From CAIMUS01 sp046347625 (GTDB lineage Bacteria; Pseudomonadota; Gammaproteobacteria; Competibacterales; Competibacteraceae), in contig JAXMFU010000005.1 in assembly GCA_046347625.1 (NCBI GenBank), positions 434,001 through 498,000 on the forward strand: a DNA stretch of 64,000 nucleotides. Reading direction: 5' to 3'. Within the stretch, counting starts at the first letter, position 1. Every line of letters starts with the position of its first letter. The position numbers and the translations under genes were made by a program. The notes under the pieces are model-generated. The model was not told where the DNA came from, ran no database searches, and saw only the letters and a list, made by a program, of their open reading frames with translations. Positions 6,497 to 14,984 of this stretch are shown in pieces.

Positions 6497-9265
6497 ATCG
6501 TCAGCCACAGCAAACCCCGCTATCTGGTCGGAATCGATCTGGGTACCACCCATACGGTGGTCGCCTATGCGGATACCCGCGCGGCCACGGACCCGCCGAT
6601 TCAACTGTTCGAGGTCGAGCAACTGGTGGCGCCCGGCGAGGTTGCGCCACGACCGCTGTTGCCCTCGCTGCGCTATCACCCGGCACCGGGCGAACTGGCG
6701 GCCAGCGCAATTCGTCTGCCCTGGTCGGAAGCCGATCCCGGCAATATGTCCGAGGTCGTGCTGGGCGAACTGGCCCGCGAACTGGGATCGCGGGTGCCGG
6801 GACGGCTGGTGGCCAGCGCCAAGAGTTGGCTATCCCATCCGGCGGTCGATCGCACCGCTCCGATTCTGCCCTGGGGTGCGGCGGAAGACGTTCCCAAGGT
6901 CTCACCGGTCGATGCCGGCGCCGGCTATCTGGTTCATGTCAAGGCCGCTTGGCGGCATCGTTTTCCGGATCATCCACTGGAACGGCAGGATGTCGTATTG
7001 ACCGTGCCGGCCTCCTTCGACGAGGCGGCGCGGCGCCTGACCGTGATTGCCGCCCAGCGGGCCGGTCTGGAACGGATGCATTTGCTGGAAGAACCCCAGG
7101 CCGCCTGTTATGACTGGCTGCATCGCCAGAGTCAGGACCTGGCCGCGGCGCTGGGCGATACCCGTCTGCTGCTGGTTTGTGACGTGGGCGGCGGTACGAC
7201 CGATCTGACCTTGATTCAGGTGACATCGACCGACAGCAATCCAAAGCTGACTCGGATCGGGGTCGGCGATCATCTGATGCTGGGCGGCGATAATATGGAC
7301 CTGGCCCTGGCGCATCGGCTCGAACAGCAGGTGGGCGGCGAACGGTTGAGCGCCGCCGCGCTGTCGCAATTGATTCAGCAGTGCCGGCTGGCCAAGGAAC
7401 GTTTACTGGCACCGGGAGCGCCGGAGCGAACCACGGTTACTGTCCTGGGCGCCGGCGCCCGGCTGATCGGTGGCGCCCGTTCGGTGGAATTGACCCGCGG
7501 GCAGGTGCAGGAACTGGTGGTGGATGGTTTTCTGCCCCGGGTCGGTCCCGACGAACAGCCCCATAAGCGCCGTGGTGCTATTGTCGAATTCGGTCTACCG
7601 TATGCCGCCGATCCGGCGATCAGCCGACAGTTAGCCGCCTTCCTGAAGCAACATGCGCACGCCTGTCGGGAGGCGCTGGGTGAACGGGCGGGAGACGGCT
7701 TGCCCCTGCCGGATGCGGTGTTGCTCAACGGCGGCGTCTTTCAAAGCGAGGCGCTGAGTGCGCGCCTGCTGGACATTTTGGCCGGCTGGCGCGGTGCGCC
7801 GCTGCGACAGTTAGCCAATGTCGAGCCGACCCTGGCGGTGGCCCGAGGGGCCGTCGCCTATGCCATGGCCCGGCGGGGTCAGGGCCTGCGGATCGGCGGT
7901 GGTTCGGCGCGCAGCTATTTTCTGATCGTCGAAGGCGAGGCCCGGCAAAACCAAGGCGTCTGCCTCCTGCCCAAAGGTACGGAGGAAGATCAGGAAATCC
8001 GTTTAAGCGAGCGGACATTCTCCCTGCGCCTGGGTGAGCCGGTCCGGTTCCATCTGGTGTCTTCCACCGGCGATGCGCTGTATCGGCCGGGAGAATTGAT
8101 CGTTATCGACTATGCCCGCTTTACGACCCTGCCGCCGATTGCCACGGTGCTGGAAGGCGAAGGCGCCACCGTGCCGGTGCAACTGGCCGCCAAACTGACC
8201 GAAGTGGGTACGCTGGAACTCTCTTGCGTGGCCATGGACCCTCCCCACCGGCGCTGGCAACTGGCCTTCCAGTTGCGGGGTAGCGAGATGGTGCTGGCGA
8301 CTACCACCCATCCGCGTTTTCAGGAAGCGGTGGAACTGATCGGACGATTTTACGGCGCCCGCTCCAAGGAGGTCAGTCCCAGGGATATTAAAAACCTACG
8401 ACTGGAGCTCGAACGGCTGTTGGGCAAGCGCGAAAGTTGGGATACACCGCTGCTGCGGTCCCTGTTCGATACCTTCTGGCAAGGTGCCAGACGGCGGCGG
8501 CGTTCCGCCGATCATGAGCGTCTCTGGTTCAGCCTGGCGGGCTATTGTCTACGGCCCGGTTTCGGTTATCCGCTGGACGATTGGCGGGTCAAACAACTGT
8601 GGTCGATCCATTCGCAGGGCATCCAACATGGTGCCGAATCTCAACTTTGGTCGGAATGGTGGACCTTATGGCGGCGGGTGGCCGGGGGGCTGGATGAGCC
8701 GGCGCAGGAGACCTTGCTGGCGGAACTGGCGCCGACGCTCAGGCCGATGGCGGAGCGTCTCCAAAAAGGAGCCAAGGGCGGCAAAAGCACGGGTAAACCG
8801 GCCTATGACGATATGGTACGGCTGGCCGCTTCCCTGGAGCGGCTCCCGGCGCTGCGCAAGGTGGAAGTCGGTGGCTGGTGGCTGGCACGGCTGGCGAAAA
8901 AAGGGGAATCATCGCAGACCTGGTGGGCACTGGGACGGTTGGGCTGCCGCGTGCCCCTGTACGGCAGCGCGCATAACGTGGTTCCACGCGAGGTGGCGGC
9001 GGATTGGCTGCGGCAAATCCTGGAATTGAACTGGAAAACAGTGGAGCCGGCGGCCTTCGCGGCGACCCTGCTGGCACGGCTGAGCGGCGACCGGGAACGG
9101 GATTTGCCTGAAGACCGGCGCCTTCAGGTAGCGCAGAGACTGCGTTCGGTCAAGGCGCCCGAATCCTGGGTCCGGCTGGTGGAACAGGTGGTCGAACTGG
9201 AGGAAGCGGATGAAAAGCGGGTGTTCGGCGAGGCTTTACCGCCGGGGTTACGTTTGATGTATTAA
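6497..9265 (+). CDS. Hsp70-family protein with DUF3731-type C-terminal domain
   Basis: Large Hsp70-like ATPase, 922 residues if initiated at ATC 6497. The frame encodes YLVGIDLGTTHTVV (loop 1), then VCDVGGGTTDLTLI (loop 2) and LMLGGDNMDLALA. From about residue 580 an additional helical domain of some 340 residues follows, matching the DUF3731 extension of this subfamily. The first ordinary start (GTG 6557) would remove loop 1 and destroy ATP binding, so the gene begins upstream. It is a paralogue of the 4238-6076 gene. The second half is rich in Arg, Trp and Leu. Function is unknown. Confidence 0.88.
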   Translation: MVSHSKPRYLVGIDLGTTHTVVAYADTRAATDPPIQLFEVEQLVAPGEVAPRPLLPSLRYHPAPGELAASAIRLPWSEADPGNMSEVVLGELARELGSRVPGRLVASAKSWLSHPAVDRTAPILPWGAAEDVPKVSPVDAGAGYLVHVKAAWRHRFPDHPLERQDVVLTVPASFDEAARRLTVIAAQRAGLERMHLLEEPQAACYDWLHRQSQDLAAALGDTRLLLVCDVGGGTTDLTLIQVTSTDSNPKLTRIGVGDHLMLGGDNMDLALAHRLEQQVGGERLSAAALSQLIQQCRLAKERLLAPGAPERTTVTVLGAGARLIGGARSVELTRGQVQELVVDGFLPRVGPDEQPHKRRGAIVEFGLPYAADPAISRQLAAFLKQHAHACREALGERAGDGLPLPDAVLLNGGVFQSEALSARLLDILAGWRGAPLRQLANVEPTLAVARGAVAYAMARRGQGLRIGGGSARSYFLIVEGEARQNQGVCLLPKGTEEDQEIRLSERTFSLRLGEPVRFHLVSSTGDALYRPGELIVIDYARFTTLPPIATVLEGEGATVPVQLAAKLTEVGTLELSCVAMDPPHRRWQLAFQLRGSEMVLATTTHPRFQEAVELIGRFYGARSKEVSPRDIKNLRLELERLLGKRESWDTPLLRSLFDTFWQGARRRRRSADHERLWFSLAGYCLRPGFGYPLDDWRVKQLWSIHSQGIQHGAESQLWSEWWTLWRRVAGGLDEPAQETLLAELAPTLRPMAERLQKGAKGGKSTGKPAYDDMVRLAASLERLPALRKVEVGGWWLARLAKKGESSQTWWALGRLGCRVPLYGSAHNVVPREVAADWLRQILELNWKTVEPAAFAATLLARLSGDRERDLPEDRRLQVAQRLRSVKAPESWVRLVEQVVELEEADEKRVFGEALPPGLRLMY

Positions 9266-9363
9266 TGATTCAGTTCAACCTATTGGAATGGCCAAAATCA
9301 AGTATTAATAATGTGTAGGTCATAATTAACGAGGTTATCACTGTTGAATTATGAAAATAAAAT
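9266..9363. other. Intergenic, AT-rich junction
   Basis: Short AT-rich gap between the Hsp70 gene and the 3' end of the broken membrane-protein gene. The transcripts converge here. No strong hairpin is visible. Confidence 0.4.
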
Positions 9364-9508
9364 TTATTTCAATCTGGCATATTCAACATATACTCCCTGA
9401 CACTCGTTAACCGGCTCGTAATTCTGTCTTGTGATATCGGCTAGATCGATTTCTATCCGTACTTTACCATCATCGGGCAAGATATTCTCTAGTTTCCATA
9501 GAAAAGGA
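9364..9508 (-). pseudogene. Broken GT-C-type membrane glycosyltransferase, 3' fragment
   Basis: This is the severed 3' end of the gene that starts at 14772. When the IS21 (9509-11988) and one copy of its 6-bp target AAAGGA are removed, the frame passes from SDSEHPF directly into LWKLENILPDDGKVRIEIDL. It ends in VYVEYARLK with a TAA at 9364-9366. The fragment encodes 47 residues of an extracytoplasmic beta-type tail. It has no start of its own and is not expressed as a protein. Adding the three fragments gives 2019 nt, exactly 673 codons, which supports the reconstruction. Confidence 0.85.
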
Positions 9509-9560
9509 TGCCCAGTGTCAATTATTTTTTAACATCAGTGACAATTATTTTTTAACATTG

Positions 9561-10397
9561 TCAGTGGGGCCACTCCACCTCGGTCACCGGCTCTGGAGAG
9601 CGGTGAGGGTCATGCGTCTCATCCTCAGTCGACGTGTCACTGTCAGTATGAGGAGCAGGCTGTTGCCGTTCCTTGGCCTGTTCGGTCCGAAAACTCGAGC
9701 CGGTCATCTCCAAGATGATGGCATGATGGACGAGCCTGTCAATGGCGGCTGCCGTCGTCAGGGGATCTTGGAAAATGCGATCCCATTGACTGAAGACGAG
9801 ATTGCTGCTGATGAGTACGCTCTTGCGCTCGTAGCGCTCAGCCAAAAAAGTAAATAGGACTTCCATTTCCGCCCGACTTTGCTGCACGTAGCCAATATCG
9901 TCCAGAATGATGGCGGCAAAGCCATCCAGCTTATGTAGTTCCTGTTCCAGGCGCAGGGCTTGCTTGGCGGCAAGCAACCGTTGTACCAGTTGGTAAGCAG
10001 GCGCAAACAAGACCCGATAACCCCGCTCTATCAGGGCATGACCCACGGCACACAGCACGTGGGTTTTGCCTCGACCCGGTAACCCAAACGCCAGTATATT
10101 CTGGGCTTGGTCGACAAAATGCCCCTCGCACAGGGTGGGGAGCTGGCGGCGTACGGGGATGGGGAGGTGGTTCACCTGCAAGGTCGTCAGCGTCTTGCTG
10201 GAGGGCAACCTCGATTCCTGCCGCCGCCGTTGGACCCGGCACTGGCGGCGTGCCGCCACTTCCAGTTCCGCCAGGGTATAGAGGTAGCGCGTAAAGCTCC
10301 AACCCGACCGTTCGGCCTCGATCGCCAATGATTGTGCCTGGGCCAGCACGGTGGATAGGTGTAGCTCCCGCAGGAGGAGTTCGAGACTGTCGGTCAT
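9561..10397 (-). CDS. istB: IstB-like AAA+ ATPase of IS21 (copy 1)
   Basis: A 278-residue transposition helper ATPase. The Walker A motif is GLPGRGKTHVL (near residue 105) and Walker B is AIILDDIGY. The N-terminus carries the IstB-type helical region (ELEVAARRQCRVQRR). The C-terminal 35 residues are Pro/Thr/Asp-rich. IstB helps target choice and strand transfer by the IstA transposase. Its ATG overlaps the istA stop by four bases (ATGA), the usual istAB coupling. The translation is identical to the copy at 57717-58553. Confidence 0.95.
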   Translation of the reverse strand: MTDSLELLLRELHLSTVLAQAQSLAIEAERSGWSFTRYLYTLAELEVAARRQCRVQRRRQESRLPSSKTLTTLQVNHLPIPVRRQLPTLCEGHFVDQAQNILAFGLPGRGKTHVLCAVGHALIERGYRVLFAPAYQLVQRLLAAKQALRLEQELHKLDGFAAIILDDIGYVQQSRAEMEVLFTFLAERYERKSVLISSNLVFSQWDRIFQDPLTTAAAIDRLVHHAIILEMTGSSFRTEQAKERQQPAPHTDSDTSTEDETHDPHRSPEPVTEVEWPH

Positions 10398-11926
10398 CGC
10401 GTGAGCTCTCCCAGCAGGGTGTCATAACTGGCTAACTCGACCGCTGGGATCGCCAAGGCAGGTACGACCGGCAGGGCGGGACGGACCAACTCGCGCACCC
10501 GGTCCGGCTCGGGTACCTGCCCGGCTTCCAACACTAACTCCAGGGCCGCCTGGACCTCTGCCTCCTGGGTCGAGGCGGCCAAGTGCAGCAGTCGGAGGTA
10601 GGCGGCATCGCCAGCGGTACCGGGATGAGCGGCTTGCAGCGCCGCGTAAGCCCGCCGAAATACCAGCGTCGGGAATAACGCTTCCCGGTAACGATAACGG
10701 GCAAAGGCCCCTGGTTTTTGCACCAGCGACCAGATCACATGGCGGTAGTCAATGGCATGATGCGAACGACCGATCAAGCGGGGCATCTCCTGAATCCAAG
10801 TCGCGCCGTAAAAGACCGCCACGTGGTTTTCATAGACCTGTACCCGGAGTGACTGCTGCACCAGGCGGGGGGGTACGGAATAGAGATTGCCGAGCACGTT
10901 GATCGTGCTGTTTTGGCTGACCCGCACCGTGAGCTCCTTAAATTCCGGGAAGCGGTCAACGGTCAGCGGCTGCATCACCGCCAATTCGTCCTGTAACCGG
11001 GCCTGCCGGCGGTGGTTCTCCTGGTGTAACCGCCCTTCCAACCACGCGTCAAAGGCCACTTCCGACACAAAGTCGCTACTCCCCCGACCTAGCAGGGCCT
11101 GCTGGAGGAAGCGTTTGAAAGCGCCGTTGTGGGCTTCCACCGTGCCATTTTGTTCTTTCTGGCCGACGGCGATGGTCCGCGGTTTCATGCCCAGGTGGGC
11201 CATCAGCTCCAGATATTCGCGGTTGAATTCCCGCTGGCCGGTGCGCACCCGGTGGGTGGCACCGGTGGAGTTATCGGTCTGATGCCACGCAGGCACTTTC
11301 CCTAAGCGAAAGAGTGCCTCTTGAATCCCCCGTTTCAGCGCCAGCAACGATTCCGAGCGGCACCGGCAGGCCCACTGCCAATTCGAGTACGGCAGGACCA
11401 CATGACACAGCAACGGCGCGTAAGATTCACCCTGCAGCGTCATTCCCAATTCACCCGTATGAGTAAAATCCGTCTGCACCGCTTCCCCCGGTCGGTGCTG
11501 CTGCGGAAAGAACACTTCTGCCGCCTGATCATCCCCGTGTAACGCCCGCCACCGCTGCACCCGCCGATGCAGCGTGCGGAGCTGGCCGGGCTGGAATTGG
11601 CCCGGGTAGCGTTCTTGTAACTCCTCGAAGAGGGTTCGTGCCCACAGCCCCGGCGCTTCGCGTAGGCGGGCCTCGATTTCCGGCCAGACGGCCGCAAATG
11701 GGTCCGGCCGGGTCCGCCACTCGTGCCTGGACTTCAGCTCCGAGGGCAGCTTGCCCAACCGCCGATACTTGGCCGCCGTCTGTCGGCACACGCCCGCTTT
11801 CGCTGCTGCCATACCTTCATTCCCATGCTTGCTCAATTCTTTCATGATCATTCTCACCTGTTGGTCTGTCATCGTCACGGCTATGCCCTCCAGTTCACTG
11901 AAGAACACAGCTTGCCACGAACTCAC
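10394..11926 (-). CDS. istA: IS21 transposase IstA (copy 1)
   Basis: A 510-residue DDE integrase-type transposase. There is an N-terminal helix-turn-helix (MAAAKAGVCRQTAAKYRRLG), then an rve core with catalytic residues in VQTDFTHTG (first Asp), HQTDNSTGAT (second Asp) and NGTVEAHNGAFKR (Glu), and a C-terminal beta domain (NVLGNLYSVPPRLV). The length is normal for IS21 IstA. A start at MTDQQVRM, about 18 codons in, is also possible. Translation is identical to the copy at 56188-57720, which suggests recent transposition. Confidence 0.95.
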   Translation of the reverse strand: MSSWQAVFFSELEGIAVTMTDQQVRMIMKELSKHGNEGMAAAKAGVCRQTAAKYRRLGKLPSELKSRHEWRTRPDPFAAVWPEIEARLREAPGLWARTLFEELQERYPGQFQPGQLRTLHRRVQRWRALHGDDQAAEVFFPQQHRPGEAVQTDFTHTGELGMTLQGESYAPLLCHVVLPYSNWQWACRCRSESLLALKRGIQEALFRLGKVPAWHQTDNSTGATHRVRTGQREFNREYLELMAHLGMKPRTIAVGQKEQNGTVEAHNGAFKRFLQQALLGRGSSDFVSEVAFDAWLEGRLHQENHRRQARLQDELAVMQPLTVDRFPEFKELTVRVSQNSTINVLGNLYSVPPRLVQQSLRVQVYENHVAVFYGATWIQEMPRLIGRSHHAIDYRHVIWSLVQKPGAFARYRYREALFPTLVFRRAYAALQAAHPGTAGDAAYLRLLHLAASTQEAEVQAALELVLEAGQVPEPDRVRELVRPALPVVPALAIPAVELASYDTLLGELTR

Positions 11927-11988
11927 AGGTGGCCTGCCATGTTAATTTTTAATTGTCATCCATGTTAATTTTTAATTGTCACTGAGCA

Positions 11989-12808
11989 AAAGGATGTTCA
12001 CTGTCGGAATCGATATTTTTTTTCCATGAAAGTTGGTTGATCTTTACTTCGAGCGCATAGCGACAAGCTATGTTTTGTTCAGAGTATCCTTTTGAAAAAA
12101 ATATGAATTCATGGATCGGATTGTTATCTATATTTACTTCACTCAATACCATCGGGTAAGCTTTTTTAGTTGACCCTTTCTTTAGCAGGATAGTAAACTC
12201 GCCAGTATTATCTACAGTCCCTTCGTTAAGCCAATCCTCCGCATGAAACATCTTACCATTTGCCAATGAATATCGGTTAAATAATATAATTAATCCTGCA
12301 GCTGTTAAGAACACTAGGATACAAGTTGTAATAGAGAAATCTACTATATTAGTCTTCAAATATTCGAAGCGAAGATGACTATCTCGGATACTGATGACCG
12401 ATACGCCCATATAAATAGGCAGTATCATCCAGGCAGAGAATACATAACTCGATTGAATTTCTCCGAATAGGAGTAGGGCAAAACTTAGTATTCCTAAGAA
12501 TAAAATAGGGAAAAGCAGACTAATATTTCGTTTCATGAAAAACAATAAAGGAATGGTTAATAAAGACACAACAATGAAGAAAATCGAGAAAACCCAGCTA
12601 TAAACCGTGAAATATTGGTAAAGCATTTTTGAGTTATAATCACCATTTTTTAAATCTCCATAGTATTCATCGTATTGTCTACCAAGGTGATAAAGAATCA
12701 TGGCTTTTTTTAAGTATGTTTTTGGCCTGTAATCAAAATCATAAAATAGATGGGATAGTGATTTATGAATGGTGAATTCTTTTAATTCCCCGGATGAAAG
12801 AATATTCA
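11989..12808 (-). pseudogene. Broken GT-C-type membrane glycosyltransferase, middle fragment
   Basis: Middle part of the gene starting at 14772. It is about 270 residues with at least four hydrophobic segments (VFSIFFIVVSLLTIPLLFF, LLFPILFLGILSFALLLF, VFSAWMILPIYMGVSV, ITTCILVFLTAAGLIILF) followed by a hydrophilic domain. An apparent ATG at 12809 lies on the edge of the IS982-like element. The true join runs from LIPYLN into ILSSGELKEF. At the other end the open frame leaks into the IS21 and stops after PFAQ. Codon use is AT-rich, unlike the flanking core genes. Confidence 0.82.
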
Positions 12809-13706
12809 ACCTTTGGTGCTAGTTTATTCACAGGCTAAACTCAGCCATGGAAAGGTGTACAAAGCCCTGCTCGTCGGCAGGTAGACCATCCCATTGAAGT
12901 AGGATGTTGACGGCCGTTACCATGAATGCAAGTCTGGCGAGCAGGTAATCCCAGCACCGATGCCGCACGTGCTTGAGGTGGCTGACCAAGGTCATCATGC
13001 TAAGGACCGTTTCCACCAGCATCCGGTCGTTCCACTGCCCCCGCGGACAAATCTTGAGGTTCGGCGGATCGCCCTCCGCCGCATGAAACCCGTGATCCGC
13101 CAATACCACCATGCGCGACTTGACCCTCTCCACCAGGGGATGAAAGATGGTATCGTAGATATTGGCGGGCCCACAGGACCACCCTACGACCAAGCCCAAC
13201 CGATTCAACAACAAGCACAGCTTGCCTCCCACGATCCAACGATGATTTGAGACCCCTTTCCGCCCCCACTGAGTCCGGCTGCGGCCATACCGACGAGGGT
13301 GCAGCAGTTCGATTCCGTAGGTATCGATGACTCCCAACAGCGTTGGGGTGGCCAGAAAGCGATAGGTCCACGCTCGATGCGTCCGGAGCAAGCGAAACAG
13401 GCGCGAGCGCTCAGGCAAGCGTGGAAACAGGGGGTGGTAATCGCGGACCAGCCAGCGATAGAACGCCCGCTCCCCAACCCCTTTCAACCCAAACAAGACG
13501 CCGACTGTGACCGTTTCGCTGGGCCACAGGTGAGCTTGGGAGTGCTTCGGCACATCCTTCATCTGATCATCTATCCGACAGAACAGGTCAATGATAAAGT
13601 CTTCCGTCGTCATGTGCGGTCACCTCAGATAGGAAGGGGTTGGTTCTCCTCCCTAACCTGGGGGCTGCACATGGCTTTTTCAACTCAAAAAACTAGCACC
13701 AAAGGT
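12809..13706 (-). mobile_element. IS982-like insertion sequence (898 bp)
   Basis: Complete element with a perfect 17-bp terminal inverted repeat ACCTTTGGTGCTAGTTT at 12809-12825, and its complement at 13690-13706. Six-base target duplications TATTCA flank it at 12803-12808 and 13707-13712. It carries one transposase gene on the minus strand. Deleting the element and one target copy rejoins the host gene in frame. Family assignment (IS982-like) is from the transposase type and element size and is less certain than the boundaries. Confidence 0.88.
12828..13613 (-). CDS. DDE transposase, IS982-like
   Basis: A 261-residue transposase filling the 898-bp element. Candidate DDE residues are Asp in GVIDTYGIEL, Asp in VVLADHGFHA and Glu in RMLVETVLSMMT. 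The N-terminus MTTEDFIIDLFCRIDDQ is typical of a widespread group of bacterial DDE transposases. The frame is intact, so the element may be active. An IS5-related family label would be the alternative. Confidence 0.85.
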   Translation of the reverse strand: MTTEDFIIDLFCRIDDQMKDVPKHSQAHLWPSETVTVGVLFGLKGVGERAFYRWLVRDYHPLFPRLPERSRLFRLLRTHRAWTYRFLATPTLLGVIDTYGIELLHPRRYGRSRTQWGRKGVSNHRWIVGGKLCLLLNRLGLVVGWSCGPANIYDTIFHPLVERVKSRMVVLADHGFHAAEGDPPNLKICPRGQWNDRMLVETVLSMMTLVSHLKHVRHRCWDYLLARLAFMVTAVNILLQWDGLPADEQGFVHLSMAEFSL

Positions 13707-14772
13707 TATTCAAATAAGGTATTAATGGAACAGCTGAAGTATAAACATTACCCAAACTTTGAGAATTTGCATGAAATGCGATTGTGCTCCAACCAAATCG
13801 TTTCATCGACTCGATATAATCATCGGAAGCAACATATTTCTGGACTGCATAGATTAATGTAAATGAGCATAAATACGGTATTAAAATAAAATATGCAACT
13901 ATATATAATAGCTTTAATCTATTAACTTTATCTCTTTTCTGAGTGAACAATACAACTGCTCCAAGAAGTATGCTCAAGAAAATAAAAACCCCCAGGTTCC
14001 GCTGTAAATCAGCCAGAGTAATGCTGAAACCAAATAATAAACTCGATATAGTTAACTTTTTAAAAGAAGGCGTTGTTATGTTGATCGATCTAATTATAAT
14101 AACGCCTGAAGTAATTGACGATATTAAAAAAAATGCTCCAGGAATATTATGTGTCGGAATCTCGGTTGCAAACAATGTTTCTGGCGTAAAAGCAATAATA
14201 GTAAGCGCTATTAAGCCGGCACTTCTATTGAATAAAAGTGAAGTCGAATAATAAATAAGAAACGCGGAAAAGGTAATAGTAAGGCAGTTCACAAGTTTAA
14301 AACCGAACGGAGATCCTTGAAAAAGGTAAGTGATAGGAAGCAAATAAGGTAGGGTTCTCATTTCCGGTAGAGAAACGGGTGATATGAATTGATGGGTATT
14401 AACGATATTCAACGTATAATTCCACATCCTGCTAAAATCGCTTACAGGATGTTGATCAACATACAAGATAAAAAATAATCGACTGAGAAATATAAATATC
14501 AGTAAACAAAAAAGCATGTTTTTCTCGGCTATTCTTGGTGCAATCGAAATATATAATGCTGTTAAGAAAGGAACAAAAACTATCAATAGAACGATAGCGG
14601 TTGTGAGTGGTGTGGAGAGTAAGTCAAGTTCACTGCTAAAATGATGAAGCTTAAGAATAAGTCCACAGAAAAGGGGTATCTGTACGGCAAAGACTATGAT
14701 AAAAAAGACTATACCGTAACCAGTACGATTGATTGCTTTTTTCAATATTTCAGCATGGTTGAATATTTTCAT
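13707..14772 (-). pseudogene. Broken GT-C-type membrane glycosyltransferase, 5' fragment
   Basis: N-terminal 355 residues of a polytopic membrane protein, with 8-9 hydrophobic segments. The first extracytoplasmic loop reads DQHPVSDFSRMWNYT, resembling the acidic loop of GT-C (ArnT/PMT-like) glycosyltransferases that use lipid-linked sugar donors. The frame is cut at YLN by the IS982-like element and then stops within it at 13693. The intact ancestor, 14772 to 9364 without both elements, would be 672 residues with a C-terminal soluble domain. It is AT-rich and probably acquired. The substrate is unknown. Confidence 0.8.
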
Positions 14773-14984
14773 ATAGGCTGTAAAATTGTAGGTGATCGAT
14801 AATTTGTAATTACTTCCGAAGCTTAGCTATTGGTTCGTTTGGATAGTCAGGATTTTGATTTAGCTTAGCATACATCAGAACGGATAGTGGCATCAAGCTG
14901 CTCCCTGGCGCTCCTATAACGCATTGAGGCAAACGCGCTAGAATGGGCGGTACGTCCTCTGTCACCCCCATTGCCCCTACCATC
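14773..14984. other. Intergenic region between divergent membrane-protein gene and dapC
   Basis: A 212-base divergent spacer that changes from AT-rich (left) to GC-rich (right), marking the edge of the foreign segment. Promoters for both genes are expected here. No clear operator is seen. Confidence 0.4.

Larger units (their letters stand above)
9509..11988 (-). mobile_element. IS21-family insertion sequence, copy 1 (2480 bp)
   Basis: Complete element. Outer ends are TGCCCAG (9509-9515) and CTGAGCA (11982-11988), a 6/7 inverted repeat of the TG...CA type. Internally each end has two tandem motifs of about 20 bp (TGTCAATTATTTTTTAACAT at the left, TTAATTTTTAATTGTCA at the right), the multiple terminal repeats usual in IS21. 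Target duplications AAAGGA flank it at 9503-9508 and 11989-11994. It carries istA and istB on the minus strand. A second copy of the same length is at 56126-58605 in opposite orientation. It interrupts a membrane-protein gene. Confidence 0.93.
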
